Shown: positions 28,881 to 36,183 of the stretch, one piece after another
How positions within the stretch are numbered: position 1 is the first letter of the stretch
How the letters are laid out: the number at the start of each line of letters is the position of its first letter
From: Hydractinia symbiolongicarpus
Taxonomy: Eukaryota > Cnidaria > Hydrozoa > Anthoathecata > Hydractiniidae
DNA length: 64,000 nucleotides
Direction: 5' to 3'
Assembly: GCF_029227915.1 (NCBI RefSeq)
Contig: NC_079886.1
Span: 186,001 to 250,000 of the forward strand
Notes under the pieces: generated by a model
Databases searched by the model: none
What the model was told of the DNA's origin: nothing
What the model saw: the letters and a program-made list of their open reading frames with translations, nothing else
Translations under genes and position numbers: made by a program

Positions 28881-30131
28881 AAAAAATCGTTCGGGAAATG
28901 AGTTTACTCATTGAGTACTTTATTTGTATACTTTTGACTATACGGGCCGAGTACGGGATTTACGGGAAATCGCGGGTTTTCGTTTGCCGGCGATTAAACT
29001 TCTTTTATTTAGCGTCTCATCAAAAATGAAAACATTTTTGAAAACTACAAGTCTCATGCGTTTTAGTGGTGAAAAAATAATTTAAAAAATCGTTCGGGAA
29101 TTGAGTTTACTCCCTGATTACTTTCTTTGTATACTTTTGACTTTACGGGCCGACTACGGGATTTACGGGAAATCGCGGGTTTTTGTTTGCCGGCGATTAA
29201 ACTTCCTTTATTTAGCGTCTTCTCAAAAATGAAAACATTTTTGAAAACTACAAGTCTCATGCGTTTTAGTGGTGAAAAAATAATTTAAAAAATCGTTCGG
29301 GAAATCAGTTTACTCCCTGGGTACTTTCTTTGTATACTTTTGACTATACGGGCCGAGTACGGGATTTACGGGATATCGCGGGTTTTCGTTTGCCGGCGAT
29401 TAAACTTCTTTTATTTAGCGTCTCATCAAAAATGAAAACATTTTTGAAAACTACAAGTCTCATGCGTTTTAGTGGTGAAAAAATAATTTAAAAAATCGTT
29501 CGGGAAATGAGTTTACTCCCTGGGTACTTTCTTTGCATACTTTTGATTATACGGGTCGTGTTTGGGATTTACGGGAGATCGCGGGTTTTCGTTTGCCGGC
29601 GATTAAAGTTGTTTTATTTAGCGTCTCATCAAAAATGAAAACATTTTTGAAAACTTTAAGTCTCATGCGTTTTAGTGGTGAAAATATAATTTAAAATATC
29701 GTTCGGGAAATGAGTTTACTCCCTGATTACTTTCTTTGTATACTTTTGACTATACGGGCCGACTACGGGATTTACGGGAAATCGCGGGTTTTTGTTTGCC
29801 GGCGATTAAACTTCCTTTATTTAGCGTCTTCTCAAAAATGAAAACATTTTTGAAAACTACAAGTCTCATGCGTTTTAGTGGTGAAAAAATAATTTAAAAA
29901 ATCGTTCGGGAAATGAGTTTACTCCCTGGGTACTTTCTTTGTATACTTTTGACTATACGGGCCGAGTACGGGATTTACGGGAAATCGCGGGTTTTCGTTT
30001 GCCGGCGATTAAACTTCTTTTATTTAGCGTCTCAGCAAAAATGAAAACATTTTTGAAAACTACAAGTCTCATGCGTTTTAGTGGTGAAAAAATAATTTAA
30101 AAAATCGTTCGGGAAATGAGTTTACTCATTG
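28881..30131. repeat. Satellite flank left of the transposon, paralogous to 42436-43686
   Basis: This stretch aligns to 42436-43686 at a constant offset of 13555 bp. Shared private variants include GGGAATTGAGTTTACTCCC, TTTGCATACTTTTGATTA, ACGGGAGATCGCGG and GCGTCTCAGCAAAAATG (CTCAGC at 30031 and 43586). A related copy lies around 41.2-42.2 kb. The last monomer is cut by the transposon after ACTCATTG. Confidence 0.9.
30125..30131. repeat. Target-site duplication, left copy (CTCATTG)
   Basis: CTCATTG lies directly before the left TIR and is repeated directly after the right TIR. The junction allows 7-bp, 8-bp (ACTCATTG) or 9-bp (TACTCATTG) readings, because the TIR begins with TA and the flanking bases repeat. 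The 7-bp reading gives equal 12-bp TIRs. Confidence 0.93.
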
Positions 30132-30143
30132 TAGGCTGTTCAG
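30132..30143 (+). repeat. Left terminal inverted repeat
   Basis: TAGGCTGTTCAG is the exact reverse complement of 35985-35996. Beyond base 12 the two ends align only loosely: TCACGTGACTTTTT on the left against GTCAAATTTTTC on the right, read inward. Confidence 0.95.
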
Positions 30144-30152
30144 TCACGTGAC
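30143..30152. promoter_or_regulatory. Subterminal palindrome GTCACGTGAC with E-box core
   Basis: A perfect 10-bp palindrome starts on the last base of the left TIR and contains CACGTG. It is absent from the right end. It could be a transposase or host bHLH-type binding site. This rests on the palindrome alone. Confidence 0.4.
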
Positions 30153-30532
30153 TTTTTGCCGTGTTCGGAAATTCAGCTTAAAACAAGCTCGCACACGGCA
30201 ACGCGTATTTTGTTATTACGCGTGATGGCACTTATTTTAAATCGTCGAATTCGGCACCTATTTCGCTTAAGACAGATGGTGTATGGGCAGATAGTGATTG
30301 TTAAGTACCTTAAATTTGTTTTTTTGAATGAGACTTGTTTAAACGACCAACAGTGTATTCAGATTTCGACGAGGGAAATGTAAACTTGGCGCAAACAGAG
30401 GAAAGTGCATGACGTATCAGGTAGTCTCACTTGAAATTAGTTTATATTAAAAATATACTTTCAATTTCTATTCTTATTCCTAACTTTCCTGCATGACAAA
30501 TCTGGAGAAAAAGCATTTTTTGTTTATATCGA

Positions 30533-30543
30533 ACCCCCGTCTT
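30533..30543 (+). repeat. Subterminal direct repeat ACCCCCGTCTT, left copy
   Basis: ACCCCCGTCTT recurs at 35783-35793 in the same orientation, one copy near each end of the element. Such sites may be transposase-binding or simply shared by chance. The exact 11-mer is a visible fact, its function is not. Confidence 0.4.
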
Positions 30544-30704
30544 AAAGTTCTATGTGACTTGCTGCAGTGCAACAACGAATTTCGACTTTTTATTTATTTT
30601 ATTTTATTATATAATTTATAGTCTTGGAATGATGGCTATTAATCATGGCTATGTGCTAGATATTCCAGTTAACATTAGACACAGCTACTAAACTAAAGCA
30701 CCAA

Positions 30705-30734
30705 AGCTAGCTAGCTACCTAGCTATATATATAT
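30705..30734 (+). promoter_or_regulatory. AGCT-repeat and TATA-like tract, possible promoter
   Basis: AGCTAGCTAGCTACCT is followed by AGCTATATATATATTA, about 460 bp upstream of the ORF start. The TATATATATA run could serve as a TATA-like element, but it may be only a simple repeat. No initiator or transcript evidence is available. Confidence 0.25.
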
Positions 30735-31192
30735 TAGCCGAAGTAGTGGACCAGAAGATGGAGTGTGTGATGTTGTGTTTAATTATTCCATACCACTGTG
30801 TGGTTAATAGATAAAGGTATATTTTGCTTACTACTAGTGTGATTTGGTTTTTAAACACTTAAAGTATTAGGCTTGGAAATTTGTTGATTCCAGATACCAA
30901 TTTGTTACTTGCAAACTGTTTACTGTTTACCATTATTCTTTTTTACAAAAACGCCTCTCTTCCAACTTTCCAGGCCTAAAGTTAGCTAAGAGTCAGAGTA
31001 GGTTACTTTATAGCTAGCTTATACTGTTTTAAAAAGCAAGATTTAGATAATAATTGAAGAGATAATGATTATATAATGTTATTTTTGTAAATATTCCATT
31101 GTTTAGTATGTATAGCTATATCATAATTGCTGACGTAAACTAGAAAGGCAGATAATACACAGTCTAGGTAGGAATGGTATTTTAAAAATAAT

Positions 31193-34100
31193 ATGCATTG
31201 GTTAAAAGTTTTGCAGCTTATGTTAGACAATAAAATTATTAGTGCAGTTTCGCTTGATATATTTTCAGCTTTAAAAATGAGTATTAAAAATAAACAAGTT
31301 TATGATCTTTTTTCTTCATTGAATGAAAAAAGCATTAAAGAAGTAAGTGATGGATTTGTTTTACTTGGTGTTGAAATAACATGTCCAGAAAAAGCGTTAT
31401 ATACAAAAGTTAAAAGACTAGTAGAGAAAGTAAATGGTCTGAAAAAAAGGAAAGCTAATTCTGCTATAGAAACTTTGTTGGAAGCTGAGTTTAGTGTTCC
31501 AGTGCAAATTACCCCACATCAGCGATCTATTGATGCGGCTAGTTCTAGAAATGAAGTTTTGTTTAAAGAGAAAATGAAACAATTAAAGGAGGAAAACAAA
31601 AGTTTAAAAAGAAAGTGCGAAAATTTTCAAGAATTAGAAATTCAATACAACACACAAGTCAAAGAGGTTAAGAAACTTAGTAACGAGTTATTTGTAGCAA
31701 TGAAGGATGAAAATAAGTTGACAGCAGAATATCGTCGTATAAAGAACAATTATCTTGAAGTAGAGGAAAAACTTAGAAATGTGGAATTGAAATTTAAAGA
31801 TAATAGCAAAGCGAGGGCAGATAAATTGAGAAATTTATCAAAGAAAATTAAAAACAGAGATGATAAAATTAATAAAATGGAATCAGAAATAGCTGAATTG
31901 ATATCTGGTACTGAGAATAAAAGTGATGAGTTGGATGACATGAAAGTAAACTTGAACAGACTCAATGATAAATTAGAAAACAGTGAAACTATAGTTGATG
32001 ATCTGCGGAATGAGAAAGCAAAACTGAAAAGAAAGACGCACAGTTTGTTGTTAAAAATTGAAAACCAGAAAAAATTGATTGACCACAAAGAAGTGAATGA
32101 TATGAAGTGTTTAAAAAGTGATTATGACAAACTCTGTACAAACATGAAGCAACTTACTGAAGAAAATCGTGATTTGCAAATGCTCGTTTCGTTATTAAAC
32201 GACAATGAAATTGTAACATTTGAAGGTGGTCGTTATTCAGACGAAATAAGAGAAGTTGTTATGGAATTACTTTCCTTGAATGTCAGCATGGGAAAGGTAA
32301 ATGATGTGATCAAGGTTGTACTTGAAAAACTTGCAAAAAAAAGGGTTGACAGGTTGCCTTCACAAGGTTTAAAAAGTCATTTAATGCAAGAAGCATTAAT
32401 TTTAGCACAATTACAGGTTGCAGAAGCAATGATTGATAATGACAAGGAGGCGTTTGGTAATTGTTTACATGGAGATGGTACATCAAAATACCATAAACAT
32501 TATCAAAATTTTCAGATTACAACATCGAAAGGAAAAACTTTAACATTTGGATTATCAGAAGTTGCAGGTGGCGATGCGGCAATAGTAATGAAAAATTTTA
32601 CTGACACAATTGATGACATGTGTGACATTCTGAAAGAATGTGACAAGGATGCAAATTTTTCCCGGCTTGTCACATCAATCAAATCTACAATGTCGGATCT
32701 TGGCCCTATTAATCCTTTATTTAACTCACAACTGAAATCTTTAAGGGAAAAATTATTACCAAATGTTGTAGAAAACTGGAATTATTTAAGCGAAACACAA
32801 AAAACGGACATGACCGATATGGGAAATTTCTTTTGCAAATTACATCTTCTGGCAAATTTTGCCTCAGAGGCAGATAAAGTTCTGCATTCATTTGAGAGAA
32901 TGGTCCTCTGTGATGACTATGAAACAGTATTTGCCTTCAATAGTGCAAAAGAATCTTCTGCTTCTAGATTAGTGCGTACAGCTTGTAAAGCTTTTCATGT
33001 GCGTGGAAGTGACGAATGTGGAGTAGCATCGTATTTTAACTCGTTTTTAGCTGGTCGCAATCAGAAATCTTACTTTGTACCATTTATTGGAAATCGTTTT
33101 AACATATTGTTTTATAACGCTGCTGCATTATATTACCATCGTGATGCAGTCGTATCTTTTCTTTCATCATGGCCTGATCCTAATAATTTACTGAAAGCTG
33201 TAAATGAAGACGTATCAAATAAGTTGTTTCTTAGTGAAGTCAGAGCACTTGGCATTATTGATAAATTATTGACTGGTCCATTGTGGCGATTAATAGAGTC
33301 TTGTGAAAGTATCCTCGAAATAAATCCATACCTGTTACAACTTAAAGTCAAACTATCTGCACTCTGCAACAATTGTTCATCACTTCTATCTGGCAGTCAT
33401 ATTTTCCAAGAGGATGGTATTATTGTACACAACAAAGATGAATTATTTATCAAGCTATTTGAGGATACAGGTGATGATGAATTGGATATTCTAACACAGC
33501 AAGCCCTTGAAATTATTTGCCATGCAATTCTCATCATCTTAGAGCGTCAATGTAAGGATCAACTGCCTGGAGGAAAGTACTGGAGCCCCAGTCAGATAAT
33601 AAAGGAGACGTCATCAATTGTACCAGTAACCAATAAGGCTTCTGAAAGTGACTTTGCAATTTTGGATTTGTTAGTGAAAACGAAGCCAAGTGCCAATGTT
33701 GAAACATTGCAGGCTTTAACCATGTGGTCGCGTAACAAAACACTTGATTGGTTTGAACAGAAGTCTTATGATGAGAAAAAAAGTATGATGGAATCAGCCA
33801 GACATAATGTGGAAAAAATGAAGGCGAAGTATAAATCAAGGAGAAAAGAACTGTTGGAGGAGAGGAAAAGGAAATTGCTTGCTAAACAAGATATGAAAAA
33901 GAAAGCTGAAGAGAAAATAGCATTGAAGAAAGTGGAAGCTTTTAACAAATTGCTTGAGCTAAATGTCCAGGCTTGGATATCTGTTGATGAACTGAAAAAA
34001 AACATCATGGATATATCATCACAAAAACGTGCAGAAGTTTTGCTAGCGCAAATGAATTTTTACAGGCATGTTATGCCTTTCAAATGCAATTCCAAATTGT

Positions 34101-34579
34101 TTAACAAAACAAAACAGAGTGGAAACAAAAGAGTTGATTTGTCTTGGGAAGAGCTTCTTGAAAACTTTGTTAAAATCATGCATGTAACATTTTCATCATC
34201 TGCAGAAAAGGTAACAAAGGATAACCTGAAGTCGAAGGAAGATAGAGATGAAGTAGTTGCAACCCAAAAAAAGGAACTGATGGAAAAGATCAAGAAAGAA
34301 AGGATGAAAAAACTGTCTGAACAACAAAAAAGCAACAAACTCCCTTCCTTCATCAAAGACCCTGATTGTTTAGTTGGTTTACACATACGGCATCATTTAA
34401 AGGAAGAAGATGAAGAGGATGCATATTGGTGTAAAGGGGAAATTCTAAGTGTAGCAAAACGACATTCCAATCCTAAACGCACGTTGTTTAATGTAGTATA
34501 TGAGTCAGAACCTGAGACAGTTTGGAGTTTTCCAATAATTTTAGATTTTGAGAAGGGAGACGTTATTATGTTATCTTAG
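31193..34579 (+). CDS. Putative DDE-type transposase with coiled coil and C-terminal Tudor-like domain (1128 aa)
   Basis: Likely transposase of the surrounding element: it would bind the TIRs and cut and rejoin DNA in the nucleus. Residues 1-100 form an unassigned helical region and about 115-335 a charged heptad-rich coiled coil. Residues 420-705 look like an RNase-H-fold catalytic core. D428 (HGDGTS) fits the first acidic residue, D502 (TMSDLG) the second, and C548-x2-H551 the C/H motif that follows the second Asp in hAT- and KDZ-like transposases. A helical insertion and conserved-looking blocks follow: GNRFNILFYNAA (633-644) and TGPLWRLIE (694-702). E682 and E702 are candidate third acidic residues. 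Residues 855-920 and 1005-1050 are Lys/Glu-rich helices. Residues 1055-1128 resemble a Tudor/chromo-like barrel (LVGLHIRHHL, WCKGEIL, FNVVYES, WSFPIILDFEKGDVI). The ATG has A at -3 and an in-frame TAG lies about 24 bp upstream, so an earlier start would need splicing. There are no internal stops. Family assignment is by pattern and memory only. Confidence 0.85.
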   Translation: MHWLKVLQLMLDNKIISAVSLDIFSALKMSIKNKQVYDLFSSLNEKSIKEVSDGFVLLGVEITCPEKALYTKVKRLVEKVNGLKKRKANSAIETLLEAEFSVPVQITPHQRSIDAASSRNEVLFKEKMKQLKEENKSLKRKCENFQELEIQYNTQVKEVKKLSNELFVAMKDENKLTAEYRRIKNNYLEVEEKLRNVELKFKDNSKARADKLRNLSKKIKNRDDKINKMESEIAELISGTENKSDELDDMKVNLNRLNDKLENSETIVDDLRNEKAKLKRKTHSLLLKIENQKKLIDHKEVNDMKCLKSDYDKLCTNMKQLTEENRDLQMLVSLLNDNEIVTFEGGRYSDEIREVVMELLSLNVSMGKVNDVIKVVLEKLAKKRVDRLPSQGLKSHLMQEALILAQLQVAEAMIDNDKEAFGNCLHGDGTSKYHKHYQNFQITTSKGKTLTFGLSEVAGGDAAIVMKNFTDTIDDMCDILKECDKDANFSRLVTSIKSTMSDLGPINPLFNSQLKSLREKLLPNVVENWNYLSETQKTDMTDMGNFFCKLHLLANFASEADKVLHSFERMVLCDDYETVFAFNSAKESSASRLVRTACKAFHVRGSDECGVASYFNSFLAGRNQKSYFVPFIGNRFNILFYNAAALYYHRDAVVSFLSSWPDPNNLLKAVNEDVSNKLFLSEVRALGIIDKLLTGPLWRLIESCESILEINPYLLQLKVKLSALCNNCSSLLSGSHIFQEDGIIVHNKDELFIKLFEDTGDDELDILTQQALEIICHAILIILERQCKDQLPGGKYWSPSQIIKETSSIVPVTNKASESDFAILDLLVKTKPSANVETLQALTMWSRNKTLDWFEQKSYDEKKSMMESARHNVEKMKAKYKSRRKELLEERKRKLLAKQDMKKKAEEKIALKKVEAFNKLLELNVQAWISVDELKKNIMDISSQKRAEVLLAQMNFYRHVMPFKCNSKLFNKTKQSGNKRVDLSWEELLENFVKIMHVTFSSSAEKVTKDNLKSKEDRDEVVATQKKELMEKIKKERMKKLSEQQKSNKLPSFIKDPDCLVGLHIRHHLKEEDEEDAYWCKGEILSVAKRHSNPKRTLFNVVYESEPETVWSFPIILDFEKGDVIMLS

Positions 34580-34820
34580 AATATAGTTAGTTATAGTATA
34601 GTTATATATTTGAGGGAAGAAATTTTTGTGGTAATGTATTTCGTTCAAACCGTGGAACTTTTTTATGGCAAAAACTTCTTCCTTTGAGGATCATTGTTTT
34701 GTCAACTTGTGACATGTGGTATATATTGTTCTATTAAAACATTTAGCACTTATGGTAGCTTAATATTTTGCGTTCTTTTTTTTATTTAGGTGCTAAAAGG
34801 TGCAGTTGTTCCATTTTCAT
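34580..34820 (+). other. 3' untranslated segment of the transposase gene
   Basis: AT-rich sequence between the TAG stop and the tandem repeat, with no ORF of note. It holds an ATTAAA signal and presumably the transcript end. Confidence 0.5.
34733..34738 (+). terminator. Candidate poly(A) signal ATTAAA
   Basis: ATTAAA lies about 154 nt after the stop codon, and T-rich sequence (TTCTTTTTTTTATTTAG) follows some 40 bp later. This is a plausible cleavage and polyadenylation context for the transposase mRNA. No canonical AATAAA is nearer. Confidence 0.4.
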
Positions 34821-35288
34821 CTGGTCTGCATATTTATACTCTGTCAAATATTTTGCAAGCTTTAAGAGTGTTTGTCAAAGTTTTATAGTTACCAACTTAG
34901 TGTTTTACAGTGGTTCCTGTGGACTTTCTTTTTACATTTCCTTAAATTTGAAATATCTTTTCAGCTATTACGTTATTTTCTCTGGCTGGTCTGCAAAAAT
35001 ATAAATTTCGTACATTTCTATGAAGTCTCTCAATGTTAAGATTACAGTTTATAAACATTTTTGCCGGTTATTGTATAATTGTTTTGCTTTTATACATTGA
35101 TTTTATGTTATTTTTGAGCTACAGCATCATTTTTACTATCTGGTCTGCAAATTACACTCTTGTCAAATATTTTGTACTCTTCAAGAGTGTTTGTAAAATT
35201 TTTGAATAGTTACTAATTTGTGGTGTTTTATTATGTTCCTGTGAATTTTTTTCGCATTTTCATCAATTTGGAAAGATTTTTTCAACTA

Positions 35289-35296
35289 TGACGTCA
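35289..35296. promoter_or_regulatory. CRE-like palindrome TGACGTCA, copy 1
   Basis: Perfect 8-bp palindrome at the end of tandem unit 3 (CTATGACGTCATTTT). The sequence equals the bZIP cAMP-response element consensus, but a role here is unproven. Confidence 0.4.
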
Positions 35297-35453
35297 TTTT
35301 TTCTATCTGGTCTGCAAATTACACTCTTGTCAGATATTTGTACTCCTTAAGAGTGTTTGTATAATTTTTGAATAGTTACTAATTTGTGGTGTTTTATTAT
35401 GTTCCTGTGAACTTTTTTGCATTTTCATCAATTTGGAAAGATTTTTTCAACTA

Positions 35454-35461
35454 TGACGTCA
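35454..35461. promoter_or_regulatory. CRE-like palindrome TGACGTCA, copy 2
   Basis: Same palindrome at the end of tandem unit 4, 165 bp after copy 1. Confidence 0.4.
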
Positions 35462-35618
35462 TTTTTTCTATCTGGTCTGCAAATTTACACCCTTGTCCGA
35501 AATTTCGTACACTCTAATGAACTTTGTTTAACGTTAAGATTACAGTTTATAAAATTGTTTACTGGTTGTTGTATACTTTCTTGCGCTTTTAGAGCAATTT
35601 GTAGTAATATTTGAGCTA

Positions 35619-35626
35619 TGACGTCA
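35619..35626. promoter_or_regulatory. CRE-like palindrome TGACGTCA, copy 3
   Basis: Same palindrome at the end of tandem unit 5, again 165 bp on, followed at once by a half-like TTACGTCAT. In diverged units 1 and 2 the corresponding positions read TTACGTTAT and CAGCATCAT, so the palindrome is found only in the last three units. Confidence 0.4.
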
Positions 35627-35782
35627 TCATTACGTCATTTCTAAAAATAAACCATCAAAAATTAATATATTTTTTCTTTTACAAATATACTATCTACTGT
35701 AAAAATTTTAAGTTCTTACCATGTCTCAATCTGGAGTTATTGATTTTTAAAGATAGAAATTGTGAAAAAAAACCTATACATG

Positions 35783-35793
35783 ACCCCCGTCTT
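35783..35793 (+). repeat. Subterminal direct repeat ACCCCCGTCTT, right copy
   Basis: Exact match to 30533-30543 in the same orientation. The next bases, TGTGCCGTGTTTTGTTGCG, echo the left-end TTGCCGTGTTCGG. Confidence 0.4.
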
Positions 35794-35902
35794 TGTGCCG
35801 TGTTTTGTTGCGAAATTGGCCGAAAAACGCAACAAAAAAGGGCTATACTATCTATCATAAAAATAACAATAACTAGAGAATGGCTTGGAGTTAGGAGTTG
35901 CG

Positions 35903-35961
35903 CGACCCCTCGTTGAAACCGTATAGAAATGTAGAAAACGTTGCATACGGCTAGAAGGTCG
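35903..35961. other. Nested inverted repeat near the right end
   Basis: CGACC (35903-35907) pairs with GGTCG (35957-35961), and inside it CCGTAT (35919-35924) pairs with ATACGG (35945-35950). The arms are short and imperfectly spaced, so a hairpin or a dimeric binding site is only a possibility. Confidence 0.35.
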
Positions 35962-35984
35962 AGCGGCGCATAGAAAAATTTGAC

Positions 35985-35996
35985 CTGAACAGCCTA
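35985..35996 (-). repeat. Right terminal inverted repeat
   Basis: CTGAACAGCCTA is the exact reverse complement of 30132-30143, 12 of 12 bases. Confidence 0.95.
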
Positions 35997-36003
35997 CTCA
36001 TTG
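35997..36003. repeat. Target-site duplication, right copy (CTCATTG)
   Basis: Identical to 30125-30131. Satellite sequence continues in phase (AGTACTTTATTTGTATAC), so the monomer cut on the left is completed on the right. Confidence 0.93.
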
Positions 36004-36183
36004 AGTACTTTATTTGTATACTTTTGACTATACGGGCCGATTACCGGATTTACGGGAAATCGCGTGTTTTCGTTTGCCGACGATTAAACTTCTTTTATTC
36101 AGCGTCTCATCAAAAATGAAAACATTTTTGAAAACTACAAGTCTCATGCATTTTAGTGGTGAAAAAATAATTTAAAAAATCAT

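Larger units (their letters stand above)
1..30131. repeat. 203-bp satellite array, left arm (about 148 monomers)
   Basis: Head-to-tail monomers of about 203 bp fill the whole interval with no other unique sequence. A monomer runs from TCGTTCGGGAAATGAG through a GTATAC-containing segment, a G-rich stretch (ACGGGATTTACGGGAAATCG), a central core (TTTTCGTTTGCCGGCGATTA), a dyad (CAAAAATG AAAA CATTTTTG) and an AT-rich tail (GTGAAAAAATAATTTAAAAA). All monomers have the same orientation. Several diagnostic variant classes recur in fixed order, for example ACTCATTGAGTAC, CATTTGGAAAATCAG, ACATTCGACTATAGGGGCC and GATTATACGGGTCGTG, and this order produces higher-order repeats. The period is not a multiple of three and the short open frames inside it are not conserved as proteins. 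The array enters from beyond the left edge. A centromeric or pericentromeric role is plausible but is inferred only from array size and HOR structure. Confidence 0.97.
30144..31192 (+). other. Transposon 5' leader, no clear gene
   Basis: About 1.05 kb between the left TIR and the ORF. It contains the palindrome at 30143-30152, the subterminal sequence GCCGTGTTCGGAAATT, an AT-rich run near 30588-30620 and an AGCT/TA-rich stretch at 30705-30734. A 75-codon frame opens with TTG at 30156 and ends at 30383. Its peptide has no recognisable domain and I do not call it a gene. Transcription presumably starts in this leader, and a short untranslated or coding first exon with an intron cannot be excluded. 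Confidence 0.6.
34821..35640 (+). repeat. Five-unit, about 165-bp tandem repeat of two subtypes inside the transposon
   Basis: CTGGTCTGC marks unit starts at 34821, 34986, 35140, 35307 and 35472 (spacings 165, 154, 167 and 165 bp). Units 1, 3 and 4 share an alpha type (TCAAATATTTTG, AAGAGTGTTTGT, TAGTTAC, TTCCTGTG). Units 2 and 5 share a beta type (ATTTCGTACA, GTTAAGATTACAGTTTATAA, TTGAGCTA). The order is alpha-beta-alpha-alpha-beta. Units 3 and 4 are nearly identical, unit 1 is the most diverged alpha copy. The palindrome TGACGTCA closes units 3, 4 and 5. The region is non-coding: frames are short and interrupted. It could be a multimerised transposase-binding region or a byproduct of replication slippage. 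Confidence 0.85.
35641..35984 (+). other. Transposon right subterminal region
   Basis: About 340 bp with no gene. It carries the second ACCCCCGTCTT (35783-35793) followed by TGTGCCGTGTT, which resembles the left subterminal TTGCCGTGTT in direct orientation. It also holds a nested inverted repeat (35903-35961) close to the right TIR. Confidence 0.6.
30132..35996 (+). mobile_element. Unclassified cut-and-paste DNA transposon, apparently complete (5865 bp)
   Basis: The element is bounded by perfect 12-bp terminal inverted repeats (TAGGCTGTTCAG at the left, CTGAACAGCCTA at the right) and flanked by the direct duplication CTCATTG. It carries one intact 1128-codon ORF with a transposase-like core, about 1.05 kb of leader and about 1.4 kb of trailer containing a tandem repeat. 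A second copy of the host locus without the insertion exists at 43680-43686. From that copy the net insertion is exactly 5872 bp, which equals element plus 7-bp duplication. There is no poly(A) tail, LTR or reverse transcriptase. A 7-9 bp duplication resembles hAT, P, Merlin, Mutator or Zisupton-like elements, but the TIR does not match a hAT end well (TAGGC rather than TAGNG), so I leave it unclassified. Intact ORF, perfect TIRs and perfect duplication suggest a recent insertion. Confidence 0.93.

Noticed and set aside
30132-30143. hAT superfamily assignment
   Set aside because: Duplication length would allow it (8-bp reading), but the TIR start TAGGC lacks the G expected at position 5 and the protein has no BED finger or typical hAT C-terminal dimerisation motif that I can see.
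30156-30383. 75-codon frame at the left end of the transposon
   Set aside because: It starts with TTG only a dozen bases inside the TIR, overlaps subterminal sequences and has no recognisable motif. A non-coding leader explains it.
31750-34386. Five minus-strand open frames of 79-112 codons within 31750-34386
   Set aside because: They lie opposite the 1128-codon gene, are rich in Ser/Phe/Leu from its Lys/Glu codons, and show no domain. They are shadows.
34768-35916. Frames of 65-101 codons at 34768-35004, 35417-35614 and 35611-35916
   Set aside because: They fall largely in the AT-rich tandem repeat and right subterminal region. Their reading is not shared between repeat units and composition is hydrophobic and low-complexity.
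30132-35996. Retrotransposon or integrated virus
   Set aside because: No reverse transcriptase, integrase zinc finger, LTR, poly(A) tail or structural genes are visible. The inverted termini and short duplication indicate a DNA transposon.
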